Of a DNA stretch of 64,000 nucleotides, positions 26,671 to 35,934 are shown in pieces. The notes beneath the pieces are model-generated. The model searched no databases and had not been told where the DNA came from. It saw only the letters and a list, made by a program, of their open reading frames with translations. The stretch comes from Mucilaginibacter sp. Its GTDB lineage: Bacteria > Bacteroidota > Bacteroidia > Sphingobacteriales > Sphingobacteriaceae. Where the stretch lies: assembly GCF_025362475.1 (NCBI RefSeq), contig NZ_JANYGH010000037.1, forward strand, positions 36,298 to 100,297, in the 5' to 3' direction. Numbering within the stretch: position 1 is the stretch's first letter; each line of letters starts with the position of its first letter. Made by a program: the position numbers and the translations under genes.

Positions 26671-28086
26671 ATGAGAATTATTCAAACTTTTTGGTCGGCC
26701 GGGAAGAACTTACTTGATGATCCGTTTGGCTGGTATTCCGCGCAACACCATCTCATGGGCTGGGCGTTAAGCTGTTTGTTATTAGAAAAACATTTTGGCG
26801 GTGTAGAACTATACACCGATGAGGCAGGATATGAAATCTTAATTAAACAATTAAGATTACCATACCGTCACGTTCACCTTATTTTTAATCAGGATGAATT
26901 TCCTGCAGATCTCTGGGCGCTCGCGAAAATAAAAACATATGCTTGCCAGGAAACACCGTTTATACATGTTGACGGCGACGTGTTTATTTTTGAATCATTT
27001 GATTCATCCCTGCTTTCTGCTGGGTTGATAGCTCAGAACAACGAAAAAGCAACGCGTTATTATCATTACAATTATACACGAATAATGCGATGTCTCGATT
27101 ACATTCCAGATGCCTTACGTTTTGACATTGACCAGTTCCCAGTGTGCGCCTGCAACACTGGCATTATCGGCGGAAATGACCTGGACTTTTTTAAGCATTA
27201 CACGGGCCGGGTATTTGAGTTTGTCAATAAAAATCAAACGGAAAAAATTCCGCCGGAGATTTTACCCAATTATAATATCATTTTTGAGCAGATGCTTTTC
27301 GCCAGATTAAGTATCCTCGCTGGCAAAGAGGTAAACTGTTTTTTTAAAGATACTTTTGATGATTTCGGGTATCATTACGAATCCATCGCTGATTTTACCG
27401 CTGTTCCGCATGCTGCTCAATACCTGCACCTTTTAGGGCCATTTAAAGGGCAATTTATCGCTTGCGACCTTATGAGTCGAACTTTGCTCCGCGATTATCC
27501 TGCACATTTTTCTCTGGTTACCAACTTGTTTAATGGCGTCGCGCAAGATAATGAGCCGGCAGATACAAACAACCTTCCGCCGAAAGAACGGCTTAGATTT
27601 AACAGGAAACTTGCTGCAGCAAAAAGACACTTCAATACACTTTCTGTAAGTGAATTATCCGCACGGAACAACCGCTCTATGGGCTTTTTGACTTTTCTCA
27701 ACTATCCGGTCGGTATACAGTCTCGGCAAGTACTTGTTATTGACCAATACATCAGAATTATAGCTACCAATCAGAATTGGGGGGCTGGTGGCAGCGGTGA
27801 AAGTGAAAATGTCCAACCCATCATAGCCATAGCCTATATACCTGAATTTTTTCTTATACCGTATAGTAAAGTGTTGTTGGATGCCATGGATTATAATATT
27901 CTGCAGTCATTAAGCCAGCCGGTTACCTTCACGGGGGTGCTTCAAAAACTGGAAGCTTGCTTTGATCCAATTGATATTGAGCTTAATTATGAAGGTTTTC
28001 GCAGCTTGATCTTGAGCAGAATAAAAGAACTGATTATCCGCAAATGCGTGTGCACACTGAACACTGATCTATTAGAGCTTAATTAA
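26671..28086 (+). CDS. Glycosyltransferase-like protein (DUF6734-like) with extra C-terminal domain
   Basis: 471 residues. Residues 1-300 resemble the DUF6734 group: MRIIQTFWSAGKNL, FIHVDGDVFIFE (a DxD motif) and ACNTGIIGGNDLDFF, as in GT-A enzymes of the GT8/capsular type. Residues about 300-471 are additional. Their last 75 residues (FLIPYSKVLLDAMDYNILQS then LSQPVTFTGVLQKLE) have the spacing of a small winged-helix such as a PqqD-like leader-recognition domain; this is a speculative reading. The start lies 4 nt after the previous stop, so the two are coupled. Confidence 0.65.
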   Translation: MRIIQTFWSAGKNLLDDPFGWYSAQHHLMGWALSCLLLEKHFGGVELYTDEAGYEILIKQLRLPYRHVHLIFNQDEFPADLWALAKIKTYACQETPFIHVDGDVFIFESFDSSLLSAGLIAQNNEKATRYYHYNYTRIMRCLDYIPDALRFDIDQFPVCACNTGIIGGNDLDFFKHYTGRVFEFVNKNQTEKIPPEILPNYNIIFEQMLFARLSILAGKEVNCFFKDTFDDFGYHYESIADFTAVPHAAQYLHLLGPFKGQFIACDLMSRTLLRDYPAHFSLVTNLFNGVAQDNEPADTNNLPPKERLRFNRKLAAAKRHFNTLSVSELSARNNRSMGFLTFLNYPVGIQSRQVLVIDQYIRIIATNQNWGAGGSGESENVQPIIAIAYIPEFFLIPYSKVLLDAMDYNILQSLSQPVTFTGVLQKLEACFDPIDIELNYEGFRSLILSRIKELIIRKCVCTLNTDLLELN

Positions 28087-28091
28087 GGGCA

Positions 28092-30269
28092 ATGAATTTT
28101 ACTTTCTATCAACAACCCGATCAAATGGACTGCGGCCCGGCCTGCTTACGGATGATCTCAAAATACTATGGACGAATATACTCTTTGCAAAAATTGAGAG
28201 ATCTTTGCCAGATCAACCGCGATGGTGTGTCTTTGCTGGGAATCAGTGAAGCTGCAGAAAATTTAGGATTCAGGGCGCTCGGTGCCCGCCTGAATGTTGA
28301 TCAGGTAAGGGGCGTTACTTTGCCCTGTATCTTGCACTGGCAACAAAATCATTTTGTTGTTTTATATAAAATAAAGAAAGGGCGCTATTATATCGCCGAC
28401 CCGGCCAGGGGGCTGTTGGTATATTCTGCTCCTGAATTTACGCGGCATTGGTTAAGTGGCGGGGAGCGTCAAAACGGAATTTCACTGATCATAAGCCCAA
28501 GTCCCTCGTTTTACGACCATGATGGAGAAAAAACAGATCAAGGAAGCAGGTCGTTCATGTTGCGCTACCTGCGGGGTTATCGCCAGCTTATTATGCAACT
28601 TATTTTTGGGCTGGGGATGGGTGCGGTACTACAGCTGATTGCACCATTCTTAACCCAGGCCCTTGTTGATACAGGTATAAATACGCGCAACCTCGGATTT
28701 GTGTACGTGATCCTGATTGCGCAGCTGATGTTGTTTTTGGGAGCGACCAGTGTTGATTTTATTCGTTCATGGATTTTATTACATATCAGCACCAGGATCA
28801 ATGTATCAATCCTTACCGATTTCCTGATTAAGCTAATGCGGCTGCCCATGCGTTATTTTGACACAAAAACCACTGGCGATATTATGCAGCGCATGACTGA
28901 TCAGGGCCGGATACAGAGTTTTTTAACGGGCTCGGCGTTGAGCATGATCTTTTCGTTATTCAATTTTGTGGTTTTTGCCTTGGTGTTGGCCTATTACAGC
29001 CTGAGTGTGTTTTCGGTATTTATGACAGGAAGTACCATATATACCATCTGGATATTTGTTTTTCTTAAAAGCAGGAGACAACTCGACTTTAAAAAGTTTG
29101 AGTTATCCTCAAAAAACCAAAGTAACATCGTTCAACTCATCGGCGGTATGCAGGAGATTAAATTGAACAACTGCGAACAGCAAAAGCGCTGGGACTGGGA
29201 ACACATTCAGGCCAGCCTGTTCAGATTCAGTGTAAAAAGCCTGGCACTGGGTCAATACCAGCAGGCCGGCGCATCATTTATAAATCAGGGTAAAAATATC
29301 ATTATAACTTTTTTAAGCGCTAAGGCGGTAATTGATGGAAGCATTACACTGGGTGGTATGCTGGCTATTCAATATATCGTTGGGCAGCTTAACAGCCCCG
29401 TTGAACAGTTTCTGGGATTTATACAGGGATTTCAGGATGCGAGAATCAGCCTTGAACGCTTAAATGAAATTCAGGGGATGGATGATGAAGACCCGCTGGA
29501 CCGGCATTGCCTGCATGAATTACCTGAAGACCGGAGTTTGAGAATACGTGGGCTGTCTTTCCGTTACCCCGGCGCCGGGAATGAGCCTGTTTTGGAAAAT
29601 ATTGATTTAGATATCGCGCAGGGAAAAACGACCGCAATAGTTGGGATGAGCGGTAGCGGCAAAACAACAATCTTGAAATTACTGCTGCGGTTTTATCCAT
29701 GGGAAAAAGGGGGTATTGATGTCGGTGACAAAAAACTCAACCAAATAAACATTAAATTATGGCGAAAGAGTTGCGGAACAGTAATGCAGGATGGTTTTAT
29801 TTTCTCCGACACGATTGCCGGCAATATTGTGGTGGGAGATGAAAATCCAGATAAAAAACGTTTACAATACGCAGTCCACGTAGCCAATATCCAGGAGTTT
29901 ATCAATAGCCTGCCCAGTGGACTGGACACCATGATTGGGGACCAGGGAAATGGAATAAGCCAGGGCCAGCGCCAGCGAATACTTATTGCACGGGCGGTTT
30001 ACAAGGATCCCGATTATATTTTTTTTGATGAAGCTACCAATGCACTCGATGCCAACAATGAAAGGGTGATTATGAGCAATCTCCATGAGTTTTTCCGCGG
30101 GCGGACTGTGGTCGTTATAGCGCACAGGCTAAGCACAGTGAGCAATGCAGACCATATTGTGATGTTGCACCAGGGTTGTGTTATTGAGCAGGGAGATCAC
30201 CACGGGTTGACCGCAAAAAAAGGAGCCTATTACAACTTAGTAAAAAATCAATTGGAACTGGGTATTTAA
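28092..30269 (+). CDS. C39 peptidase-containing ABC exporter
   Basis: A 725-residue fusion. The C39 domain (1-130) has Q8, D10 and catalytic C14 in YQQPDQMDCGPACL, H87 in NHFVVLY and D103 in IADPARG. A six-helix membrane domain spans about 155-440. The ATPase has Walker A GMSGSGKTT, signature ISQGQRQR, Walker B IFFDEATNALD and the H-loop VIAHRLST. It cleaves double-glycine leaders and exports the core across the inner membrane. The complete catalytic triad makes it the processing enzyme for the precursor at 24460. It is followed by its HlyD partner. Confidence 0.95.
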   Translation: MNFTFYQQPDQMDCGPACLRMISKYYGRIYSLQKLRDLCQINRDGVSLLGISEAAENLGFRALGARLNVDQVRGVTLPCILHWQQNHFVVLYKIKKGRYYIADPARGLLVYSAPEFTRHWLSGGERQNGISLIISPSPSFYDHDGEKTDQGSRSFMLRYLRGYRQLIMQLIFGLGMGAVLQLIAPFLTQALVDTGINTRNLGFVYVILIAQLMLFLGATSVDFIRSWILLHISTRINVSILTDFLIKLMRLPMRYFDTKTTGDIMQRMTDQGRIQSFLTGSALSMIFSLFNFVVFALVLAYYSLSVFSVFMTGSTIYTIWIFVFLKSRRQLDFKKFELSSKNQSNIVQLIGGMQEIKLNNCEQQKRWDWEHIQASLFRFSVKSLALGQYQQAGASFINQGKNIIITFLSAKAVIDGSITLGGMLAIQYIVGQLNSPVEQFLGFIQGFQDARISLERLNEIQGMDDEDPLDRHCLHELPEDRSLRIRGLSFRYPGAGNEPVLENIDLDIAQGKTTAIVGMSGSGKTTILKLLLRFYPWEKGGIDVGDKKLNQINIKLWRKSCGTVMQDGFIFSDTIAGNIVVGDENPDKKRLQYAVHVANIQEFINSLPSGLDTMIGDQGNGISQGQRQRILIARAVYKDPDYIFFDEATNALDANNERVIMSNLHEFFRGRTVVVIAHRLSTVSNADHIVMLHQGCVIEQGDHHGLTAKKGAYYNLVKNQLELGI

Positions 30270-30287
30270 ATAATAATTTTTCAATTT

Positions 30288-31577
30288 ATGCCACTTCATG
30301 CCCCGCCGGCAATCGCCGGTCATACCGAAGAAATTCATGATATCGTTACCTCGCCGCCATCCTGGCTGTTAAAGTGGGGGATTACCTTATTCTTCATGAT
30401 ATTTTGCTGTATTATTCTGATGGCCTCGCTGATCCGTTTTCCTGATCTGGTCAGGGCGCAGCTCACCGTTTATTCGCTGGATGGTCCTAAACCTGTGGTT
30501 GCTAAAATTTCGGGCCGGCTGACAAAAATCCTGGTATCTGATAACACCGTTGTTGAGCAGGGACAACCAATTGCTTACCTGGAAAGTACGGCCGCACACG
30601 CAGATGTGGTTACTTTACTTGGCAAGCTGGAGGAGCTTCAGCAACACTTACAACCGGGGTCACTTGATGCGATGAAATGGATCAATTCACCTGCGTCCCT
30701 TCAGCTTGGAGAACTGCAGTCTGCCTATGCGAATTTTTACCAGTCCTATTTGCTTTACCGTGCGTCGGCAACAGAAGGGCTTAATCTCAAAAAAAAGAAG
30801 TTTCTTACGGTAGATCTACAGGCTATTGAAGCCCAGCGAAAAGAACTTATAATTCAAAAATCATTACAGGACAAAGATTACCAATTATCTGGCGATGAGT
30901 TTAAGATGCATGAAAAGCTCTACCTGCAAAAGGTCGAAACAGCTGCGGAACTCGGCAGGGAAAAAAGTAAGGTTATTTCCAAAGCTTATCCGGTAACACA
31001 AACTGAAATCGCTTTGCTGGTCAACTCACGGGCTTACCAGGACAGAAAAAAAGACCTGCTTGAGCTGGAAAATACAGTTCACGACCAGGAGCTCAATTTC
31101 ATTCAGTCGCTCAACAGTATCATTAGTGCCGCGCTGGAGTGGAAAGCTAAATACGTGCTTTACGCTCCACAACCCGGAAAAATCGTTTCTTCCGGGGTTG
31201 TCCAGGAAAATCAGTTTGTGAACAGTGGGCAGGTACTGTTCTACGTCAAATCCGGGAAAAGCCCTTTTTTTGGAGAAATAACTATTCCCCAGTACAACAT
31301 GGGCAAAATCAAAGTCGGGCAAGATGTTCTGGTCAAATTAAAAAGTTATCCTTTTGAAGAATATGGGGCTTTGAATGGCCAAATCACTATGATTGCCGAT
31401 ATACCCACCAAAGACAGTGTTTTTGTGGCAAGGGTGAAATTTATGGATAGCATGAACCCGGAAGAAAACCACTTAATCATGCTGAAAAATGGGATGGCCG
31501 CAAACGCGGAAATTATTACCAATGAGGCTTCATTAACTCACCGGTTATTCAGATCGCTGACGAGGATGGTTCGTTAA
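30288..31577 (+). CDS. HlyD family secretion adaptor
   Basis: A 429-residue membrane-fusion protein. A single N-terminal membrane helix (residues about 29-52, LFFMIFCCIILMASLI) is followed by a lipoyl half (GPKPVVAKISGRLTKILVSD, NTVVEQGQPIAYLES), a long coiled coil (about 105-280) and the second lipoyl half (APQPGKIVSSGVVQENQFVN). It links the ABC exporter to an outer-membrane channel; no TolC gene is in the cluster, so a host TolC would serve. It starts 18 nt after the exporter. Confidence 0.93.
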   Translation: MPLHAPPAIAGHTEEIHDIVTSPPSWLLKWGITLFFMIFCCIILMASLIRFPDLVRAQLTVYSLDGPKPVVAKISGRLTKILVSDNTVVEQGQPIAYLESTAAHADVVTLLGKLEELQQHLQPGSLDAMKWINSPASLQLGELQSAYANFYQSYLLYRASATEGLNLKKKKFLTVDLQAIEAQRKELIIQKSLQDKDYQLSGDEFKMHEKLYLQKVETAAELGREKSKVISKAYPVTQTEIALLVNSRAYQDRKKDLLELENTVHDQELNFIQSLNSIISAALEWKAKYVLYAPQPGKIVSSGVVQENQFVNSGQVLFYVKSGKSPFFGEITIPQYNMGKIKVGQDVLVKLKSYPFEEYGALNGQITMIADIPTKDSVFVARVKFMDSMNPEENHLIMLKNGMAANAEIITNEASLTHRLFRSLTRMVR

Positions 31578-31605
31578 TATTAAACAAGTAAATAAATGAT
31601 GATCA

Positions 31606-32742
31606 ATGACAGTTAGGAAAAAGTTTGATTATTTGATAGTCGGTTCGGGGTTATTCGGGGCCGTATTTGCTTACGAAGCTAGGAAAGCTGGCAAACACTG
31701 TCTTGTTATTGACAAGCGAAAACAGGCAGGAGGAAATGTATATTGTAAAAAAGTGGAAGGGATAAATGTCCACGCATACGGCGCGCATATTTTCCACACC
31801 AACAACAAGCCTGTCTGGGATTATGTGAATCAGTTTGCTGAGTTTAATAATTACATCAACGCGCCGCTGGCAAATTGTAATGGCGAATTGTATAACCTTC
31901 CATTTAATATGAATACTTTTTACCAGCTTTGGAAGACGCATACCCCAGAGCAGGCTCTGAAAAAAATTGCCGAACAGGTGGCCGGTTTGAATATTAAAAA
32001 TCCGGCCAACTTTGAGGAGCAGGCATTGTTGTCATTGGGGCCGGAGATATACGAAAAACTTATTAAACACTACACGGAAAAACAATGGGGCAGAAAGGCG
32101 ACCGATTTGCCGCTGTTTATTATCAAGAGACTTCCGCTGAGGTTTACGTTCAATAATAACTATTTTGACGACAAATACCAAGGCGTACCTGTAGGTGGTT
32201 ATAATTGTATTATTGAGGGATTGCTAAAGGAAACCGAAGTTAGATTAAACGTCGATTTTATGACAAACAGAGGCGAATTATCTTCGATGGCTGAAAAAGT
32301 TGTTTTCACTGGTAAAATTGATGCTTTTTTTGAATACCGTTTCGGCGAGCTCGAATACCGGGGATTGCGTTTCGAAGAAGAAGTATTGAATACGAACAAC
32401 TATCAGGGCAATGCAGTTATCAATTATTGTGACGCCTCTGTTCCTTTTACCCGAATTATCGAACACAAACATTTTGAGTTTGGCCAGCAAAGCAAAACGG
32501 TTATTACCAGAGAATACCCCATTAGTATAGCAAAAGATGGTGAACCTTTTTATCCTGTGAACGACGAAGTAAATTCTACCCGCTACAAATTGTATAAGAC
32601 TGCTGCATTAGCGACAACCAATGTGATTTTCGGAGGAAGGTTAGCTGAATATAAATATTATGATATGCACCAGGTAATTGCCTCGGCTATTGCTAAAGCT
32701 AACCAAGAATTATTCAGGGAGCCGGAATTTCATATTCTCTGA
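31606..32742 (+). CDS. glf: UDP-galactopyranose mutase
   Basis: A 378-residue FAD enzyme. The dinucleotide fold starts FDYLIVGSGLFGAVFAYEA, followed by the family motifs AYGAHIFHTNNKPVWDYVN and YTEKQWGRKATDLP, then RFTFNNNYFDDKYQGVPVGG. It converts UDP-galactopyranose to UDP-galactofuranose. It is the last gene of the peptide operon, 28 nt after the HlyD gene and before a very strong terminator, so its product is probably used by the two glycosyltransferases upstream. Confidence 0.94.
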   Translation: MTVRKKFDYLIVGSGLFGAVFAYEARKAGKHCLVIDKRKQAGGNVYCKKVEGINVHAYGAHIFHTNNKPVWDYVNQFAEFNNYINAPLANCNGELYNLPFNMNTFYQLWKTHTPEQALKKIAEQVAGLNIKNPANFEEQALLSLGPEIYEKLIKHYTEKQWGRKATDLPLFIIKRLPLRFTFNNNYFDDKYQGVPVGGYNCIIEGLLKETEVRLNVDFMTNRGELSSMAEKVVFTGKIDAFFEYRFGELEYRGLRFEEEVLNTNNYQGNAVINYCDASVPFTRIIEHKHFEFGQQSKTVITREYPISIAKDGEPFYPVNDEVNSTRYKLYKTAALATTNVIFGGRLAEYKYYDMHQVIASAIAKANQELFREPEFHIL

Positions 32743-32904
32743 ACTTTTTCTATTTATGCTACCGGCAAGCTCTATTTTTATTCAAAATATTATTTGGATT
32801 AGTCTTATGTGTTTTTTTGCACATACCTACCACATTACCGCTTAAACAACCTTTAGTTTAGCGGGTATGAAATCATTAATAAAAAAAGAATTATTGTTAT
32901 TGTG

Positions 32905-32966
32905 GGGTGTGGGAATGTGGTAAACTCGTCAGAGTTTTCCATATTTCCACACCCTTTTCTTTTTGC
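32905..32966 (+). terminator. Very long hairpin terminator at the end of the peptide operon
   Basis: Arms of about 23 bp (outer GGGTGTGG / CCACACCC, inner AAACTC / GAGTTT, loop GTCA) with a few G-U pairs, followed by TTTTCTTTTT. The hairpin spans 32905-32954. Confidence 0.85.
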
Positions 32967-33028
32967 TTCTTTTTCTTTTATTACAATGATTTTTGTTAAT
33001 AAGTTAACATTGGCAGAGGCACATTAAT

Positions 33029-34500
33029 TAGTCGTCCCTCAAAAAGTCGTTTTTAAATTTTGAGGCAAAATGATTCTGAGAACAAACGAATATAAGATTT
33101 CGATGAGTTTCGGACTGCCATTTTCCCCTGTACGCCAGAGGTTCATGACTCGTTTAAAGTTCATGGCCGCAGCAGCCATGATCACATTCATCAGGTCACC
33201 TAATATCCCTTTGAGGAAATTACGGCATAAACGGTAATCTGCTTTTAAATGCCCGATGACGGGTTCAATCGCCGCTCTTTTACTATGCTTTTTGCGCTTG
33301 CTTCTGCTAATGTTTTTATCAGGCTTTGGCACATGTATCTGCGAGGTCTTGTATTGTTGTAGGCCTTTGTAGCCCCTGTCCACAAATACCTGAGCGGCCT
33401 GTTTTCCCGTAAGCCGTTCGTATTGTTCGAGCGCCTCGGGAATGGTTTTGGAGTCGTGCAGCGTTTCCGTAAAGTTAATAGCCCCCATAATGATGGCGGT
33501 ACTTTGATCCACCAGGATAGATGCTTTACTCCCGAATTCAAACTTTTTGTGTTCTTTTCCCTTTGCATAACATTTGACATCAAGTTCATGAAGACTGTAG
33601 ACTTTGTCCTTATCATCCCGCTTTTGGGAAAGTACCCGCTGATACAGTTTTAGGTTCGGCAGATAAATACCCAAGCGATCCAATGGCAGCTTGCGCGCCA
33701 GTTCCCTTACCAACCTGCCGGCAATGATCTTTATTTTTTTATTTGCTTTGCGGGCATCCCTAGCCCCGGTCTTTGTGTTTTTGAAACGCTGCTGATAGCC
33801 CAACTTTTTAACTACACGGCGGTAGGACTGCCGGAGATCGATCCCTTCTTCGTCGGCAAGCTTCCAGCATTTCTTTATGATCTTCTTGTACAGTTTGTCA
33901 TCTGTAGGATAAGTGATGTTCTTCTCTTGTACCGTCGTATCCACGCTCACCACTGTGCCCGCCCCGTTATCTGGCGGTTCATTCACCCGGATGCTTTCTT
34001 TCAGGATCAGCTCAACGCCTGCTTCTCCGATCCGCTGCCGGAAAGCGACCAGTTCTGTTGGAACACACGGAATTGCAGGCCTGAAATGGTGTTCCCCACT
34101 GAAATATTGGTAGTAAATGTTTTCCGACCATTGTTCTATGAGGTTTTCATCGCTTAGGTTGCGTACATATTTGAGTATTAGCAGGGCTACCATCAGCCGG
34201 ATAGGTTTGGATGGCTTACCCATTGTTTCACTGTAGTAGATCTTAAATGCGTTCTCAAAAACTGACCAGTCTATTTTATGTGACAACTGGTACAACGGGT
34301 GCTTTTGGTTAAGTTGGTCTGCCAGGCCCGTAAACAGGCCAAGCTGCGGGATATACTTTTTAGATGGCGTTAGCATCCTCTAATTTGCAAGATTTTTATC
34401 CCCTTTTCAAATACCTTGCAAACTAATATCCCTCATTTTTATTCAAATCCTTCTTTAAACTATCTTAATGCCCCCTTTTTGCCTTTTTGAGGGACAACTA
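33029..34500 (-). mobile_element. IS5-like insertion sequence
   Basis: Terminal inverted repeats at 33029-33046 and 34483-34500 share 17 of 18 bases (TAGTYGTCCCTCAAAAAG). They enclose a single transposase gene. I could not identify a convincing target-site duplication outside the repeats. It is inserted between the end of the peptide operon and an IS110-type remnant. Confidence 0.8.
33039..34376 (-). CDS. IS5-type DDE transposase
   Basis: 445 residues. An N-terminal DUF772 segment (HPLYQLSHKIDWSVFENAF, GKPSKPIRLMVALLILK, NIYYQYFSGE) precedes an IS4-type DDE domain with D in VSVDTTVQEKNI, D in VFVDRGYKGLQ and E in AAIEPVIGHLKADYRL. It is intact, and its stop codon lies within the left inverted repeat, so the element may still be active. 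Confidence 0.9.
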   Translation of the reverse strand: MLTPSKKYIPQLGLFTGLADQLNQKHPLYQLSHKIDWSVFENAFKIYYSETMGKPSKPIRLMVALLILKYVRNLSDENLIEQWSENIYYQYFSGEHHFRPAIPCVPTELVAFRQRIGEAGVELILKESIRVNEPPDNGAGTVVSVDTTVQEKNITYPTDDKLYKKIIKKCWKLADEEGIDLRQSYRRVVKKLGYQQRFKNTKTGARDARKANKKIKIIAGRLVRELARKLPLDRLGIYLPNLKLYQRVLSQKRDDKDKVYSLHELDVKCYAKGKEHKKFEFGSKASILVDQSTAIIMGAINFTETLHDSKTIPEALEQYERLTGKQAAQVFVDRGYKGLQQYKTSQIHVPKPDKNISRSKRKKHSKRAAIEPVIGHLKADYRLCRNFLKGILGDLMNVIMAAAAMNFKRVMNLWRTGENGSPKLIEILYSFVLRIILPQNLKTTF

Positions 34501-34653
34501 TTTAAACAACAAGGTTTGAAAGCCTAACTCCGGATTAAATCCTCTGCCGGTTGTTTAAACAAGCATCAAATAGAAATTAGAGTTGTCAGGCTCATTAATA
34601 AGGTATTGATTGTGTTTAAACAGGTTGACTATCAATTTATCAAAATATTAGTT
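34501..34653 (+). other. Upstream non-coding region of IS110-type remnant
   Basis: Contains an inverted pair TTTAAACAAC (34501-34510) and GTTGTTTAAA (about 34549-34558) around a GC-containing stretch able to fold. IS110-family elements encode a guide (bridge) RNA in such a flank. Whether this is one cannot be decided by eye. Confidence 0.3.
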
Positions 34654-35662
34654 ATGGAATTCACTTATTTCATTGGTGCAGACGTATCAAAAAACGAATT
34701 GGACTTTTCAGTGATGCAAGGTAAAAGGTTCTTGTTCCACAAAGAAGTATCTAACAGCCCTACAGCGATAAAGGCCTTTATTAAGGAACTAACTAAGTTG
34801 CCTGATTTTGATCCCAAACAGGCCGTTTTCTGTATGGAGCATACCGGCATTTACACGAATTTTTTGTTGACAATACTGCATGAAAAAAAGATTGCAATTT
34901 GCCTAGAGGCCGCTACTCAAATAAAAAATTCGTTGGGTAATCTAAGAGGTAAAAGCGATAAGGTAGACTCTTTAAGAATTGCCGAATATGCATACAAAAA
35001 CAGAAGCGAGCTTCGTTTATGGCAACCAAAACGAGAAATTTTGCAACAGTTAGCTTATCATTCAGCCATTCGATCACGATTGATCCAGGTTCAGAAAACT
35101 ATAAAAACTCCATTAAAAGAAACCGGATTATTTTTAAGCAAGGCACAACAAAAAGCGCATAATTAAGCTATGCAATAAAACAGTAACAGGTCTTCAGTCA
35201 GATTTAAAAACTGTAGAAAAAGAGATTGATGAAATAATCAAAAATGACCCTGAATTAAAGCGCTTATTTACTTTGGTTACATCCGTGATTGGAGTTGGTA
35301 AAATTACAGCAACAATGATACTGATAACCACCAATGAATTCAAAGCTATAAGAGATCCTAAAAAGTTTGCATGTTACGCCGGAGTAGTACCCTTTGTTAA
35401 TGAATCGGGTCTATTTAAAGGAAAAGGGCGAGTATCGCATATCGCGAATAAAAAACTCAAGATGCTTCTACACCTTGGAGCTTTAAATGCAATCAATAGC
35501 AATCAACAAATGAAAGCATATTATGAAAGAAAAGTTAACCAAGAACAAAAGAATAAAATGAGCACAATAAACGCTGTTCGAAATAAGCTGATCCTGGCTG
35601 TCTTTGCATGTGTAAATCAGAATCGGATGTATGAAAAAAATTATTCTAGAATAGTTGCATAG
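34654..35662 (+). pseudogene. IS110 family transposase, frameshifted
   Basis: Starts MEFTYFIGADVSKNELDF. The DEDD N-domain residues are visible in GADVSKNELDFSV, CMEHTGIYTNF and GKSDKVDSLRIAEYA. The frame ends at a stop at 35164. The rest continues one frame over as KLCNKTVTGLQSDLKTVEKE, then SVIGVGKITATMILITTNEF and ACYAGVVPFVNESG (the IS116/110/902 domain), to 35662. A single-base change near 35140-35158 breaks the gene. Confidence 0.85.
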
Positions 35663-35684
35663 CTCATAGAAATCCGAAGCTAAA

Positions 35685-35748
35685 ACAGGAAATTGTCAAG
35701 GGCCGCGGCGATAGGCGCGGTTCATTATACCCTTGACTATTTCCCTGT
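35685..35748. repeat. Inverted repeat in a GC-rich non-coding stretch
   Basis: ACAGGAAATTGTCAAGGG (35685-35702) is inverted at 35730-35748 with one mismatch and one extra base, around a GC-rich centre (GGCCGCGGCGATAGGCGCGG). The surrounding 35663-35934 is much richer in G+C than its neighbours and has no supportable gene. It lies just downstream of the mob genes. Confidence 0.6.
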
Positions 35749-35934
35749 GTCGCTAACTTTGTGCCTGCGGTGTTGTGGTTTTTTTTAGGTTCGGCTGGAA
35801 GACAGGCGTGTATAAGGAACGAATACTTGCCTGTGCGCGTAGGCAAGGCTGGCTGCGCAATGGAACCCGGCGCGTAGCGCGTGGTGCAATGCAGCAACCT
35901 GCCGTCCCTGCCCGGCCGGTCTATCACAAACACA

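Noticed and set aside
32869..32925. 18-residue frame starting MKSLIKKELLLLW near the operon end
   Set aside because: It overlaps the terminator hairpin and lacks a GG leader; no support as a second precursor.
33029..34500. Target-site duplication of the IS5-like element
   Set aside because: The flanks just outside the inverted repeats do not match each other.
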